From positions 1 to 60,593 of the forward strand of contig CAMYKZ010000041.1 in assembly GCA_947259045.1 (NCBI GenBank): a DNA stretch of 60,593 nt. The letters are read 5' to 3'. The DNA is from an uncultured Afifella sp. Lineage in GTDB: Bacteria > Pseudomonadota > Alphaproteobacteria > Rhizobiales > Afifellaceae. Shown in pieces: positions 1-8,564 of this stretch; within the stretch, counting starts at the first letter, position 1; the number at the start of each line of letters is the position of its first letter. Under the pieces are notes generated by a model. It had not been told where the DNA came from and ran no database searches. It saw only the letters and a list, made by a program, of their open reading frames with translations. The position numbers and the translations under genes are program-made.

Positions 1-3000
1 GTCCATTTCCTCCAGAAAGCGGATCGTCCGTTTTGTGCCGTCGCCGGCATGCCATTTGCCCTTGCCGCCGGAGCCCTTGCGGATATGGAAATCCTCCAGT
101 AGCACGGGATAGCGCATTTCCAGAACTTCCGGGTCGGTCAGGCGGGTGTTCGTCATGTGGACATGGACGCCGTCGGTGCCGTTGAAGCCTGTGCCGTCGT
201 TCATCCGGCCCGACGGCGAGCCGGAACAGATCGTCTCGTAATATTGGTAAACATCATTTCCGAAGGTCAGATTGTTCATCGTGCCCTGGGAGGCGGCCAG
301 TGCGCCAAGCGCTCCGAAAAGACAATTGGTGACATGCTGGCTGGTTTCCACATTGCCGGCCACGACGGCGCGCGGATAGGCGGGTTTCAGCATCGAGCCA
401 TCGGGGATGATGATGTTGATCGGTTCCAGGCAGCCGGCATTCATCGGAATGTCGTTTTCCACCATCACCCGGAAAACATAGAGCACCGCGGCGCGGGTGA
501 CCGGCGCCGGGGCGTTGAAGTTGTTTTCCCGCGCCTCGCTTGTGCCGGAGAAATCGACGGTCGCCTCGCGCTTCGCCTTGTCGACGGTGATTTTCACTTT
601 GATGACCGCACCCTGATCGGTGGGATATTCAAACGAACAATCCGACAGCGCCTCGATGACCCTGCGAACGCTTTCGGCCGCATTGTCACGGACATGTTTC
701 ATATAGGCCTGGACGACATCAAGGCCGAACTGGCCGGTCATCTTGCGCAGTTCCGACACGCCCTTTTCGTTGGCGGCAATCTGCGCCTTCAGGTCGGCGA
801 TGTTCTGGTGCGGATTGCGGGCCGGGTAGGGATGGTCTGTCAGGACATTGTGCAGCGCTTCCTCGCGGAACGTGCCGCGATCGACCAGCTTGAAATTGTC
901 GATCAGCACGCCTTCCTCATCGACGTTCGTCGCCAGCGGCGTCATGGAACCGGGCGCGGTGCCGCCGACATCGGCATGGTGGCCGCGGCTTGCGACCCAG
1001 AACAGAACGGCTTTGCCGGCATCGTCGAACACCGGCGTGACAACGGTGATATCGGGCAGATGGGTGCCGCCATTATAAGGGGCATTCAGCGCATAGACGT
1101 CGCCGGGCTGAATGTCCGGATTGTTGGAGCGCACGGTTTCCACCGAACGGTCCATGGATCCCAGATGGACCGGCATATGCGGGGCGTTGGCGCAAAGCTG
1201 GCCTTCGGCGTCGAAGACGGCGCAGGAGAAATCCAGCCGCTCCTTGATATTGACGGAATAAGCGGTGTTCTGCAGCGCCACGCCCATCTGTTCGGCAATC
1301 GACATGAACAGATTGTTGAAGATCTCCAGCATCACCGGATCGGCTTTCGTGCCGATGGCGTTGTCGCGGGCAAGCACTTCCGCGCGGCGCATGACGATAT
1401 GATTGCGGCTGGTGACTTCCGCCCGCCAGCCGGGGTCAACCGTAATGGTCTGGTTCGGTTCGACGATCAGCGCCGGGCCGGAGCAGGCAAAACCCGGTTT
1501 CAGATCGCCCGGGCCACCGTCGGCAGACCGCCGGTAAAGTGCCGCTTCGTGCCACTGGCCGCCGGAATAAATCCGCGTTGTGCCGTCGGCATCGGCCTGA
1601 TGCCGGGAAACCGCGGCTTCAGCCTCATGAGCCGTCGCGCCGCCGCCGACCGCTTCGACCTCGATCGCTTCGGCGATCAGCGCCTTGCCGTCATAGATGA
1701 AGCCAAACTGGGCGCGGTGCGCGTCCTCGAAGGCGTCTTGTATCGCTTGGTGCGACCCGAAGGGTACGGCGATTGGCGTATCCGTGCCGTCATAGCGGAC
1801 ATGAACACGCGGGAAAACCGTTATATCTCCACCGCTTACGCCCTGTTGCTGAAGTTCTTTTGTGACGGTCCCGCCAAGTTCGGCAACAAGTGCCTGCAGG
1901 TCCGGCATTGCCGTTTCAAGCGGCAGCACCGCTGCCTGGCTGCGGTTGGCGCGGATGTCGGCGAGCCCCATGCCGTAGGCCGACAGAACGCCGGAGAACG
2001 GGTGGATATGAACGGTTTCCATGCCCAGCCGGTCGGCGATCATGCAGGCATGCTGGCCGCCGGCGCCGCCGAAGCATGACAGTGCGTAATGGGTCACGTC
2101 ATAACCGCGCTGGACCGAGATCTTCTTGATCGCGTTGGCCATGTTTTCCACCGCCACCTTGAGGAAACCGTCGGCGACATCCTCCGGTGCGCGCCCGTCG
2201 CCGATTTCTTTTGCCAGCGCAGCGAATTTGTCAGCAACAATATCGGCATCGAGAGGTTCGTTCTGGCCGGGGCCGAAGATCGCCGGAAAGGCATCGGGTA
2301 TCAGTATTCCAGCCATGATGTTGGCGTCGGTGACCGTCAGCGGCCCGCCGCGGCGATAGGCAGCCGGGCCGGGGTTGGCGCCGGCGGAATCCGGCCCGAC
2401 GGCGAAGCGGCCGTCCTGATAGTGCAGGACGGCGAAGCGGCCGTCCTGATAGTGCAGGACCGAGCCGCCGCCGGCAGCGACGGTATGAATGCGCATCATC
2501 GGCGCGCGCATGCGCACGCCGGCAACTTCAGTCTCGAAGGCGCGTTCAAGCTCACCGTCATAATGGGAGACATCGGTGGACGTGCCGCCCATATCAAAGC
2601 CTATCACCTTGTCGAAACCGGCCATCCGGGAGGTTTCCACGGCGCCGACAACGCCGCCTGCAGGACCGGACAGGATGGCGTCCTTGCCCTGGAACAGATC
2701 GGCCGCCGTCAGGCCGCCCGACGACATCATGAACATGAGCCGCGGGCCTTTTTTGCTGCCGTTCCCGATACCCAGTTCGCTGACACCCAACTCTCTGGCG
2801 ACCTGTTCCACATAGCGGCGCAGGATCGGCGACAGATAGGCGTCGACTACGGTGGTATCGCCGCGGCCAACCAGCTTCACCAGCGGTGAGACCTCGTGGC
2901 TGACGGAGACCTGGGCGAAACCGGACTGTCGCGCGAGGCGGGCGGCGACGGCTTCGTGTCCGGGATATTTCCAGGCATGCATAAAGGTGATGGCCAGACT

Positions 3001-3480
3001 GTCGAACCCGTCTGCCTTTAACGTTGCAAGCGCTTCGCTGATTGCTGTCTCGTCCGGTTCCGCTTCGACGGTTCCATCGGCGCGAACCCGTTCGTCGATT
3101 TCGATAACGCGTTCATACAGCAGTTCCGGCAGGATGATTTCCTTGGCAAAAATGTCCGGGCGCGCCTGATAACCGACTCTCAGCGCGTCTTTAAATCCAC
3201 GGGTGATCAACAGGGCCGTGCGCTCGCCCTTGCGTTCAAGCAATGCATTGGTGGCGACCGTTGTCCCCATTTTGACAGCATCAATCAGGTCCGACGGGAT
3301 CGCCGCGCCGGCGTCGACCTGCAGAAAGCGGCGGATCGCCTCGATGGCGGCGTCCGGATAGGCCTCCGGATTTTCAGACAGAAGCTTCATGGCGTGCAGT
3401 TCATCGCCGGGATCGCGTGCGATCACATCGGTAAAAGTGCCGCCGCGGTCGATCCAGAAATCCCATTTTCCGTTGGCCAT
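1..3480 (-). CDS. 5-oxoprolinase / hydantoinase A+B fusion (3' end outside window)
   Basis: Single open frame of 1,160 codons read leftward from ATG at 3480 with no stop before base 1, so the C-terminus (perhaps 50-80 residues) is missing. The N-terminal part (to about residue 690) is the HyuA/ATPase half: 'DRGGTFTDV' near residue 11, '[12 protein letters not shown]' in the middle and 'FGGAGGQHA' later. The C-terminal part (from about residue 710) is HyuB, with '[19 protein letters not shown]' and '[14 protein letters not shown]' near the edge. This is the architecture of ATP-dependent 5-oxoprolinases (5-oxoproline to glutamate), but hydantoinases and acetone carboxylase subunits belong to the same superfamily, so the substrate is uncertain. 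Residues 341-350 are exactly repeated as 351-360. It is divergent from a MarR-type gene that probably regulates it. Confidence 0.88.
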   Translation of the reverse strand, partial: MANGKWDFWIDRGGTFTDVIARDPGDELHAMKLLSENPEAYPDAAIEAIRRFLQVDAGAAIPSDLIDAVKMGTTVATNALLERKGERTALLITRGFKDALRVGYQARPDIFAKEIILPELLYERVIEIDERVRADGTVEAEPDETAISEALATLKADGFDSLAITFMHAWKYPGHEAVAARLARQSGFAQVSVSHEVSPLVKLVGRGDTTVVDAYLSPILRRYVEQVARELGVSELGIGNGSKKGPRLMFMMSSGGLTAADLFQGKDAILSGPAGGVVGAVETSRMAGFDKVIGFDMGGTSTDVSHYDGELERAFETEVAGVRMRAPMMRIHTVAAGGGSVLHYQDGRFAVLHYQDGRFAVGPDSAGANPGPAAYRRGGPLTVTDANIMAGILIPDAFPAIFGPGQNEPLDADIVADKFAALAKEIGDGRAPEDVADGFLKVAVENMANAIKKISVQRGYDVTHYALSCFGGAGGQHACMIADRLGMETVHIHPFSGVLSAYGMGLADIRANRSQAAVLPLETAMPDLQALVAELGGTVTKELQQQGVSGGDITVFPRVHVRYDGTDTPIAVPFGSHQAIQDAFEDAHRAQFGFIYDGKALIAEAIEVEAVGGGATAHEAEAAVSRHQADADGTTRIYSGGQWHEAALYRRSADGGPGDLKPGFACSGPALIVEPNQTITVDPGWRAEVTSRNHIVMRRAEVLARDNAIGTKADPVMLEIFNNLFMSIAEQMGVALQNTAYSVNIKERLDFSCAVFDAEGQLCANAPHMPVHLGSMDRSVETVRSNNPDIQPGDVYALNAPYNGGTHLPDITVVTPVFDDAGKAVLFWVASRGHHADVGGTAPGSMTPLATNVDEEGVLIDNFKLVDRGTFREEALHNVLTDHPYPARNPHQNIADLKAQIAANEKGVSELRKMTGQFGLDVVQAYMKHVRDNAAESVRRVIEALSDCSFEYPTDQGAVIKVKITVDKAKREATVDFSGTSEARENNFNAPAPVTRAAVLYVFRVMVENDIPMNAGCLEPINIIIPDGSMLKPAYPRAVVAGNVETSQHVTNCLFGALGALAASQGTMNNLTFGNDVYQYYETICSGSPSGRMNDGTGFNGTDGVHVHMTNTRLTDPEVLEMRYPVLLEDFHIRKGSGGKGKWHAGDGTKRTIRFLEEMD
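2401..2460. repeat. exact 30 bp tandem duplication inside the oxoprolinase gene
   Basis: Bases 2401-2430 and 2431-2460 are identical. On the coding (minus) strand each unit encodes [10 protein letters not shown], so the repeat keeps the frame and adds ten residues just before the conserved segment [13 protein letters not shown]. Family members I know have a single copy between GGGS and VGP.SAGA.PGPA. Confidence 0.95.
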
Positions 3481-3551
3481 GTCGCGATCCTAACATTGTT
3501 CTCTTGTTCGCAATCGGATTTTCCATATACACTGTTTGTAATCATTTCAAC

Positions 3552-3573
3552 GATAATTTATCGACAAATTATC
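3552..3573. promoter_or_regulatory. 22 bp palindrome in the oxoprolinase/MarR divergent promoter
   Basis: GATAATTT (3552-3559) and AAATTATC (3566-3573) are perfect inverted repeats around a 6 bp spacer. The site lies 27 bp before the MarR-type start and beside a -35-like TTGAAA read leftward (3545-3550). A dyad of this size between a MarR-type regulator and its divergent neighbour is a typical operator, so autoregulation plus control of the oxoprolinase gene is inferred. Confidence 0.55.
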
Positions 3574-3599
3574 ATTGATGCATTTGTTTTGAGGTCCCT

Positions 3600-4139
3600 A
3601 TGAGCAATTCTTCCACGACAGGTTCCGATAAGAAAGACCGTGATCCGGTCGTCTCTTCTGCCCATCTGGCCACCGGCGCCATACCGGCGCTGTCTGAGTA
3701 TGAGTTCGGTCTTATCCTGGCGTCCAGCGCATTTTCCCGCTGGACCGTTCGATGCATGGCGTCGGCCGGTGCGCCGGGCATGTCAGCGCTGGATGTGCTT
3801 GTGCTGCACGCCGTCAATCACCGCGCCCGGCAGAAGACGCTGGCCGATCTTTGTCTGGTGCTCAATATCGAGGACACCCATACCGTCTCCTATGCGCTGA
3901 AGAAACTGGAGCGGGACGGGCTGATCGAAACCGGCCGCCAGGGCAAGGAAAAGACAGCCGCGATCTCAAAAAAGGGTGCTGCTTTGTGTACTCGTTACGG
4001 CGAGGTGCGCGAAGACCTTCTGGTCCGCACCGTCAAATCGCTTTCCATCAACGAAGCGGATCTGTCCAACCTGTCCGCCTTGCTGCGCGGGCTTTCGGGG
4101 ACGTACGATCAGGCAAGCCGGGCAGCGGCGGCAAGCTGA
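3600..4139 (+). CDS. MarR-type winged-helix transcriptional regulator
   Basis: Protein of 179 residues with an unstructured N-terminus of about 30 residues, then a helical dimerisation segment. A winged-helix core follows around residues 60-125: 'GMSALDVLVLHAV', a recognition-helix region 'DTHTVSYALKKLERDGLIE' and a wing with 'GRQGKEKTAAISKKG'. This matches MarR-like regulators, which usually sense small phenolic ligands and repress neighbouring genes. GAGG lies 8 bases before the ATG. The gene is divergent from the oxoprolinase gene, with a 22 bp palindrome between them, and 93 bp upstream of the multicopper oxidase gene on the same strand, so either side could be its target. The effector is unknown. 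Confidence 0.8.
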   Translation: MSNSSTTGSDKKDRDPVVSSAHLATGAIPALSEYEFGLILASSAFSRWTVRCMASAGAPGMSALDVLVLHAVNHRARQKTLADLCLVLNIEDTHTVSYALKKLERDGLIETGRQGKEKTAAISKKGAALCTRYGEVREDLLVRTVKSLSINEADLSNLSALLRGLSGTYDQASRAAAAS

Positions 4140-4193
4140 CTTTCATCTCACCGGGCAAATTGTGATCGATGAGTCGACATTCCGGCGATTTTG

Positions 4194-4223
4194 TGCAATT
4201 TTTGCAATTCGTTCGCAATTGCA
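4194..4223. promoter_or_regulatory. TGCAATT repeats before the multicopper oxidase gene
   Basis: TGCAATT occurs at 4194-4200 and 4203-4209 (9 bp period), and its inverse AATTGCA at 4217-4223. The last two copies form a 7-7-7 inverted repeat whose right arm abuts the AGGA ribosome-binding sequence of the oxidase gene (ATG 4233). It could be a protein operator or an RNA hairpin that occludes the ribosome-binding site. Confidence 0.4.
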
Positions 4224-4232
4224 GGATAACAG

Positions 4233-5342
4233 ATGCGCAAGTCGCTGGCCAGACAGATCACGAGACGCGGCGCTATTGCACTCGCCGGTCTCGTTCCGGG
4301 ATTGCTGGGCGCGGGGTTGGCCCGGGCACAGGAAACCGGCGCCGGTCCGACAGTTACTGACACCGCATCGGACAAACTGTCGGCAGGTCATGGCGCCGGT
4401 CACAGCGCATCCGGTAACCGCGTCGTCGGCGTTGTTGACCATGCCGCAAACGGGTTTGACCCCCATGCCATCCTGACCGATTTCGACACCGGGACACTGA
4501 GTCAGGATGGCAGTCGGGTGGTCCGCCAATGGGATATCACCGCGGTCGACCACGAGATTGAAATTGCGCCCGGCGTATATTTCCCGGCCTGGACCTACAA
4601 CGGGCGGATCCCGGGGCCGACCTTGCGATGCGTTGAAGGCGAACGGCTGAAGATCAATTTTGCCAATGCCGGTTCGCATCCGCATACGATGCATTTCCAC
4701 GGAATTCATGCAGCCCGGATGGACGGTATCGAAGGCGCCGGCCTGGTGGAGCCTGGCGGCAGTTTCACCTACGAATTCGACGCCACGCCGTTTGGCAGCC
4801 ATCTCTACCATTGTCACGCGCTGCCGCTGAAGCGGCACATCCACAAGGGCCTCTACGGAGCGTTTATCGTCGATCCCGATCCCGACAGGCATCCGGATCA
4901 GCGCGACGCAGCGCTGCAGCGGCTGCACACATCTGACGAGAACCGGCGTTGGCAGGAATTCGTCATCGTGATGAACGGCTTCGATACCAATTTCGATGAC
5001 GAGAATGAATTCTACGCGGCCAACTCAATCGCGTTCGCCTATATGGACCGGCCGATCGAGATCGACAGGTCCCGGCCGGTGCGGATCTATCTCTCCAACC
5101 TGACGGAATTCGATCCGATCAATTCGTTCCACCTGCATGCCAATTTCTTCGATTTCTACGATCATGGCACGACATTGCAGCCGACGCTGAAGACAGTCGA
5201 TACGGTGATGATGTGCCAGGGCCAGCGCGGCATTCTGGAGATCGATTTCTCCGGCCACGAACCCGGCCTCTATATGTTCCATGCGCATCAGTCTGAATTT
5301 GCCGAACTGGGCTGGATGAGCTTTTTCAAGGTCATGGCGTGA
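4233..5342 (+). CDS. Tat-exported two-domain multicopper oxidase
   Basis: Protein of 369 residues. It starts with a Tat-type signal (RR at 11-12, hydrophobic stretch, 'LARAQE' cleavage region near 33). Two cupredoxin domains follow. Domain 1 has HFHG (154-157) and HCH (193-195) followed by 'KRHIHKGLYG', giving the Cys194-based type 1 copper site and trinuclear-centre histidines. Domain 2 has HLH (300-302) and HAH (350-352), with no Cys in the last motif. A type 1 site only in domain 1 fits the small trimeric two-domain oxidases, laccase-like enzymes of the periplasm. The stop overlaps the next gene, a ZIP metal transporter, as TGATG. Together they suggest oxidation plus transport of a metal such as copper, iron or manganese (inferred). 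Confidence 0.85.
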   Translation: MRKSLARQITRRGAIALAGLVPGLLGAGLARAQETGAGPTVTDTASDKLSAGHGAGHSASGNRVVGVVDHAANGFDPHAILTDFDTGTLSQDGSRVVRQWDITAVDHEIEIAPGVYFPAWTYNGRIPGPTLRCVEGERLKINFANAGSHPHTMHFHGIHAARMDGIEGAGLVEPGGSFTYEFDATPFGSHLYHCHALPLKRHIHKGLYGAFIVDPDPDRHPDQRDAALQRLHTSDENRRWQEFVIVMNGFDTNFDDENEFYAANSIAFAYMDRPIEIDRSRPVRIYLSNLTEFDPINSFHLHANFFDFYDHGTTLQPTLKTVDTVMMCQGQRGILEIDFSGHEPGLYMFHAHQSEFAELGWMSFFKVMA

Positions 5343-6484
5343 TGAAGAACCGGCTTGTCTGGATCGTCTTGCCTGTCATTGGCCTGATTGCGGTGCTGGC
5401 CATCATCGTGATCGGCCGGCCGCTGGATCCGCTGACGGCATCGGCGCCGCCGGTTGAAGAATTGAGCATGGAATCGGTCCGGCTGGAACCTGGTCTGATT
5501 ACCCTTGTGGTTCGCGCCGACGGATCGGAACCGATGCGGATCGCCCAGGTCCAGGTTGACGGGGCATACCGAGCGTTTGAAGCCAGTCCGTCAACCGTAA
5601 TCGGCAGGCTGGAAAGCGCCACGGTTAGAATTCCCTATCCCTGGGTCGAAGGCGACGCGCACCATATTCTGTTTGTCACTCAGACCGGGGCAACGTTCGA
5701 TCACGCCATTGATGTCGCTGTGCCGACCGGCGACATTTTGTTCGACAATATCGGCCTGTTGATGCTGGTTGGGTTGCTGCTCGGGCCGGTCCCGGTGGCG
5801 CTTGGCCTGCTGGCGCTGCCGGCCCTGCGCGGGGCGTCTGCCGGCTGGCAGGGTTTTATTCTCTCTGTGACGTTCGGGCTGCTGTTGTTTCTGTTCATCG
5901 ATACGATCCGCGAAGGCCTTGAAGTCGGTGAGGCGGCGATCGGCCGGTTGCGCGCCGGGCCGATGGTGTGGGTCGTGATGTTGTCTACCGCAGCACTTCT
6001 GCTTGCTGCCGGCCGCCGATCTGGCCGGCCGCCGGAAGGGTTGGCGCTGGCCGGATTCATCGCCCTGGGCATCGGCCTGCACAATCTCGGCGAGGGGCTG
6101 GTGGTTGGCGCGGCGTTATCGGGCGGCTCGGCAGCGCTTGCCGGGTTCCTGGTGGTCGGGTTTGTCATTCACAATGTCAGCGAAGGGTTTGCCATCGCCG
6201 CACCGGCAAGTTCGGCAAGGCCTTCGCTGCTGCATCTTGGCGGATTGGCGGCACTGGCCGGATTGCCTGCCATCGGTGGCGTCTTTGCCGGGGCAATTGT
6301 CGTCAGCCCGTTCTGGACGGCCTTGTGTTTCGGCATTGGCGCCGGCGCAATCGCCCAGGTTCTGGTCGAGATTGCCGGCCTGCTTGCCCGCCGCTTCGGG
6401 CAGGCAGGGCTGGTCTCTGCACCCAGCCTCGGCGGCCTGGTGACGGGGCTGACGGTAATGTATGTCACCGCGCTTCTGGTCTGA
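5342..6484 (+). CDS. ZIP-family metal transporter with N-terminal extracytoplasmic domain
   Basis: About 380 residues. A first membrane segment (roughly 7-26) is followed by a soluble stretch of about 100 residues (30-130) rich in beta-type sequence, then about seven or eight membrane segments. The ZIP signature motifs HNLGEG (about 247-252) and HNVSEG (about 277-282) carry the His/Glu residues that bind divalent metal in this family. The usual ZIP protein lacks the N-terminal domain. The start used is ATG 5342, overlapping the upstream oxidase stop; GTG 5339 is equally possible. Substrate could be zinc, iron or manganese, and co-transcription with the oxidase is almost certain. Confidence 0.82.
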   Translation: MKNRLVWIVLPVIGLIAVLAIIVIGRPLDPLTASAPPVEELSMESVRLEPGLITLVVRADGSEPMRIAQVQVDGAYRAFEASPSTVIGRLESATVRIPYPWVEGDAHHILFVTQTGATFDHAIDVAVPTGDILFDNIGLLMLVGLLLGPVPVALGLLALPALRGASAGWQGFILSVTFGLLLFLFIDTIREGLEVGEAAIGRLRAGPMVWVVMLSTAALLLAAGRRSGRPPEGLALAGFIALGIGLHNLGEGLVVGAALSGGSAALAGFLVVGFVIHNVSEGFAIAAPASSARPSLLHLGGLAALAGLPAIGGVFAGAIVVSPFWTALCFGIGAGAIAQVLVEIAGLLARRFGQAGLVSAPSLGGLVTGLTVMYVTALLV

Positions 6485-6578
6485 AGCGACCGCTGTGGTC
6501 GGGAATGTTGATCTGTTCGAGACCGGATTCTGCTCCATATGAACAATCAGGTGTTCGCGGTCGCCCTGGGAGCTGACA

Positions 6579-7703
6579 ATGAATGGTGCGTGTCTTAAAC
6601 CTCTGCTTGTTCTGATTTTTGCGGCTTTTGCCGCCGATGCAAATGCACAGAGCGTCCATCGGTCAAAGCAGCATCAGTTCACGATAACCGAAGTGGCGAG
6701 GGGTTTGCGGAACCCCTGGAGCCTGGCCTTTTTGCCAAATGGCGACATGCTGATCAGCGAGCGGGCGGGCAGATTGCGGATCGTTCGCGGCGGCCAGCTG
6801 GACCCGGCACCCATTGCCGGTGTTCCGAAAGTGAAAGCCGGCGGGCAGGGCGGGTTGCTGGACGTGATTGTCGATCCGGATTTTGCCGAAAATCAGCGGA
6901 TATATCTTTCCTATTCCGGTGGCACGGGCTCAGGCGCCGGCACGGAAGTCGTTCGCGCGCGTCTCGACGACGGCACGCTGTCGGACGCTCAACTGCTGTT
7001 CACGGCGGAGCCGAAGACCCGCGGCGGCCGCCATTTCGGTTCGCGTCTGGTGATCGACCGGGATGGATATCTCTATATTTCGCTCGGCGACCGCGGCGAC
7101 CATATGGATGAGGCGCAGAACCCGAAAAATCATCTGGGATCGATCATCCGGCTCAACCGAGACGGGTCGGTGCCGGACGATAATCCGTTTACCGGCAGTG
7201 GCGATGCGAAGCCGGAAATCTGGTCCTACGGTCATCGCAACGTCCAGGGCATGGCCATACATCCCTCAAGCGGGGCGATCTGGGCGCATGAACATGGCCC
7301 GCGCGGCGGCGACGAGGTCAATATCATCCGGCGCGGCGCCAATTACGGCTGGCCGGCCATCACCTACGGGATCGATTATTCCGGCGCGATCATATCGGAC
7401 AAGACCGAAGCACCCGGCATGGAACAGCCGGTCGTCTACTGGGTGCCGTCAATCGCGCCCAGCGGCATGGCGTTCTATGACGGCGACAGATTTCCCGAAT
7501 GGCGCGGCGATCTGTTTGTCGGCGCGCTGCGCGGCCAGCACTTGCGCCGGCTGGAGATGGACGGGGAAAATGTCGTCGACCAGGAGCTGCTTCTTGCCGA
7601 TCTCGGCGAACGCATCCGCGATGTCCGCTCCGGCCCGGACGGGTTTCTCTATGTGCTGACAGACAGCCCGCGGGGCAGGCTTCTCAGGTTGGAACCGCAA
7701 TAA
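6579..7703 (+). CDS. exported PQQ-dependent aldose sugar dehydrogenase (YliI/GSDH family)
   Basis: Protein of 374 residues with a cleavable signal peptide (hydrophobic 8-20, cleavage near ANA-QS, residue 24). The rest is a six-bladed beta-propeller of the soluble glucose dehydrogenase family: 'LRNPWSLAFLPNGDMLISER', GGRHFGSR with the catalytic-type His152, 'LYISLGDRGD', 'EIWSYGHRNVQG' and 'EHGPRGGDEVN'. These motifs contact PQQ and calcium in the family. It would oxidise aldoses in the periplasm, passing electrons to the respiratory chain. No PQQ biosynthesis gene is in the window. GGGAGC lies 6 bases before the ATG. It is convergent with the GntR gene. Confidence 0.85.
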   Translation: MNGACLKPLLVLIFAAFAADANAQSVHRSKQHQFTITEVARGLRNPWSLAFLPNGDMLISERAGRLRIVRGGQLDPAPIAGVPKVKAGGQGGLLDVIVDPDFAENQRIYLSYSGGTGSGAGTEVVRARLDDGTLSDAQLLFTAEPKTRGGRHFGSRLVIDRDGYLYISLGDRGDHMDEAQNPKNHLGSIIRLNRDGSVPDDNPFTGSGDAKPEIWSYGHRNVQGMAIHPSSGAIWAHEHGPRGGDEVNIIRRGANYGWPAITYGIDYSGAIISDKTEAPGMEQPVVYWVPSIAPSGMAFYDGDRFPEWRGDLFVGALRGQHLRRLEMDGENVVDQELLLADLGERIRDVRSGPDGFLYVLTDSPRGRLLRLEPQ

Positions 7704-7835
7704 CCGTACGGCGCCGGCTGATCTGCAAACGTCTGCCGGTCAGCCCGCTGGCTGCGCACCCATCGTCGGTTGCTGGTTCGAACTCGGCTTATCCAGGGCA
7801 ACCGAACGGCCGTCATTCTTTACGACAAAAGGTTT

Positions 7836-8564
7836 CTATTTTCCGGCCAGTGCGTCGCGGAAATAATCGCCGGTGGCTTCGTAATGGCTGATCAGCAGTC
7901 GCACGGCCTGGTCGGCATCACGGCCGACGCTGGCCTGGAAAATCTGCTGGTGTTCGGCGGCGATATCGCGTTCCGGATAGGCTGCCGTGCCGGAAATGTT
8001 GCGGTAGCGGATATTGCGGTCATAGAGCTGGTCGCAGAAGCGGATCATGATATCGGAACCGCAGGCAGATATCAGGCTCATATGGAAATGCCGGTGCGCG
8101 GTTTCCCACTCGTCTTCGAGCCGGAGATCGCCGCGGTTCCCTGTGCGATCCTTGCGCGACAGCCGATGATGGGCGAGCACAAGAGCTTCCTCCCACGCCG
8201 TCTCGCCATGGGCGATCGCTTCCCGCAACGCCCGCTCTTCGAGCCAGCATCGGGTTTTCAGCAGTTCATTGAAATCGTCGATGCTGACATCTGCGACACG
8301 GAACCCGCGCTGATCCATCCGCTCCACCAGGCCGTCGGAGCACATTGTGGAGAGGGCCTCGCGCAGCGGGCTTGCGCCGGCTTCGTAGCGTTTGCGCAGT
8401 TCTTCGATCTTGAGTTTTCGGCCGGGTTCAAGCCGGCCGGCCATGATGTCGTCGCGCAGCCGGGCAAAAACCTGCGCCGTCTGGGAGTCGCCGCTGCGGA
8501 ATTGCGCCAGACCCGTCGCCTGGTTTTCACCCGGTTTTGAGCCTGTCTTCCCTTCATTCAGCAT
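7836..8564 (-). CDS. GntR-family (FCD) transcriptional regulator
   Basis: Protein of 242 residues. The N-terminal winged helix (about 28-95) shows 'QVFARLRDDIMAGRLEPGRKL', 'EELRKRYEAGASPLREAL' and 'LVERMDQRGFRVADVS', the classic GntR layout. The C-terminal part is an all-helical FCD ligand domain with 'EWETAHRHFHMSL', typical of the acid- and metal-binding pocket. It is the last gene of the nine-gene minus-strand operon and overlaps the decarboxylase gene by 11 bp, so it is probably the local regulator. The palindrome at 16021-16036 is a candidate operator. Confidence 0.88.
   Translation of the reverse strand: MLNEGKTGSKPGENQATGLAQFRSGDSQTAQVFARLRDDIMAGRLEPGRKLKIEELRKRYEAGASPLREALSTMCSDGLVERMDQRGFRVADVSIDDFNELLKTRCWLEERALREAIAHGETAWEEALVLAHHRLSRKDRTGNRGDLRLEDEWETAHRHFHMSLISACGSDIMIRFCDQLYDRNIRYRNISGTAAYPERDIAAEHQQIFQASVGRDADQAVRLLISHYEATGDYFRDALAGK

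Noticed and set aside
157..2079. Long plus-strand open frame (about 640 codons)
   Set aside because: It is antisense to the conserved oxoprolinase frame; its translation is Arg/His/Asp-rich with no family motifs.
6485..6564. Distant 8 bp inverted pair GCGACCGC / GCGGTCGC before the sugar dehydrogenase gene
   Set aside because: The arms are 64 bp apart and high in GC; expected by chance in this composition.
7766..7795. tRNA T-arm-like sequence (GCTGG TTCGAAC TCGGC)
   Set aside because: No D-arm, anticodon arm or pairing acceptor stem can be drawn upstream, and no integrase or repeat is nearby.
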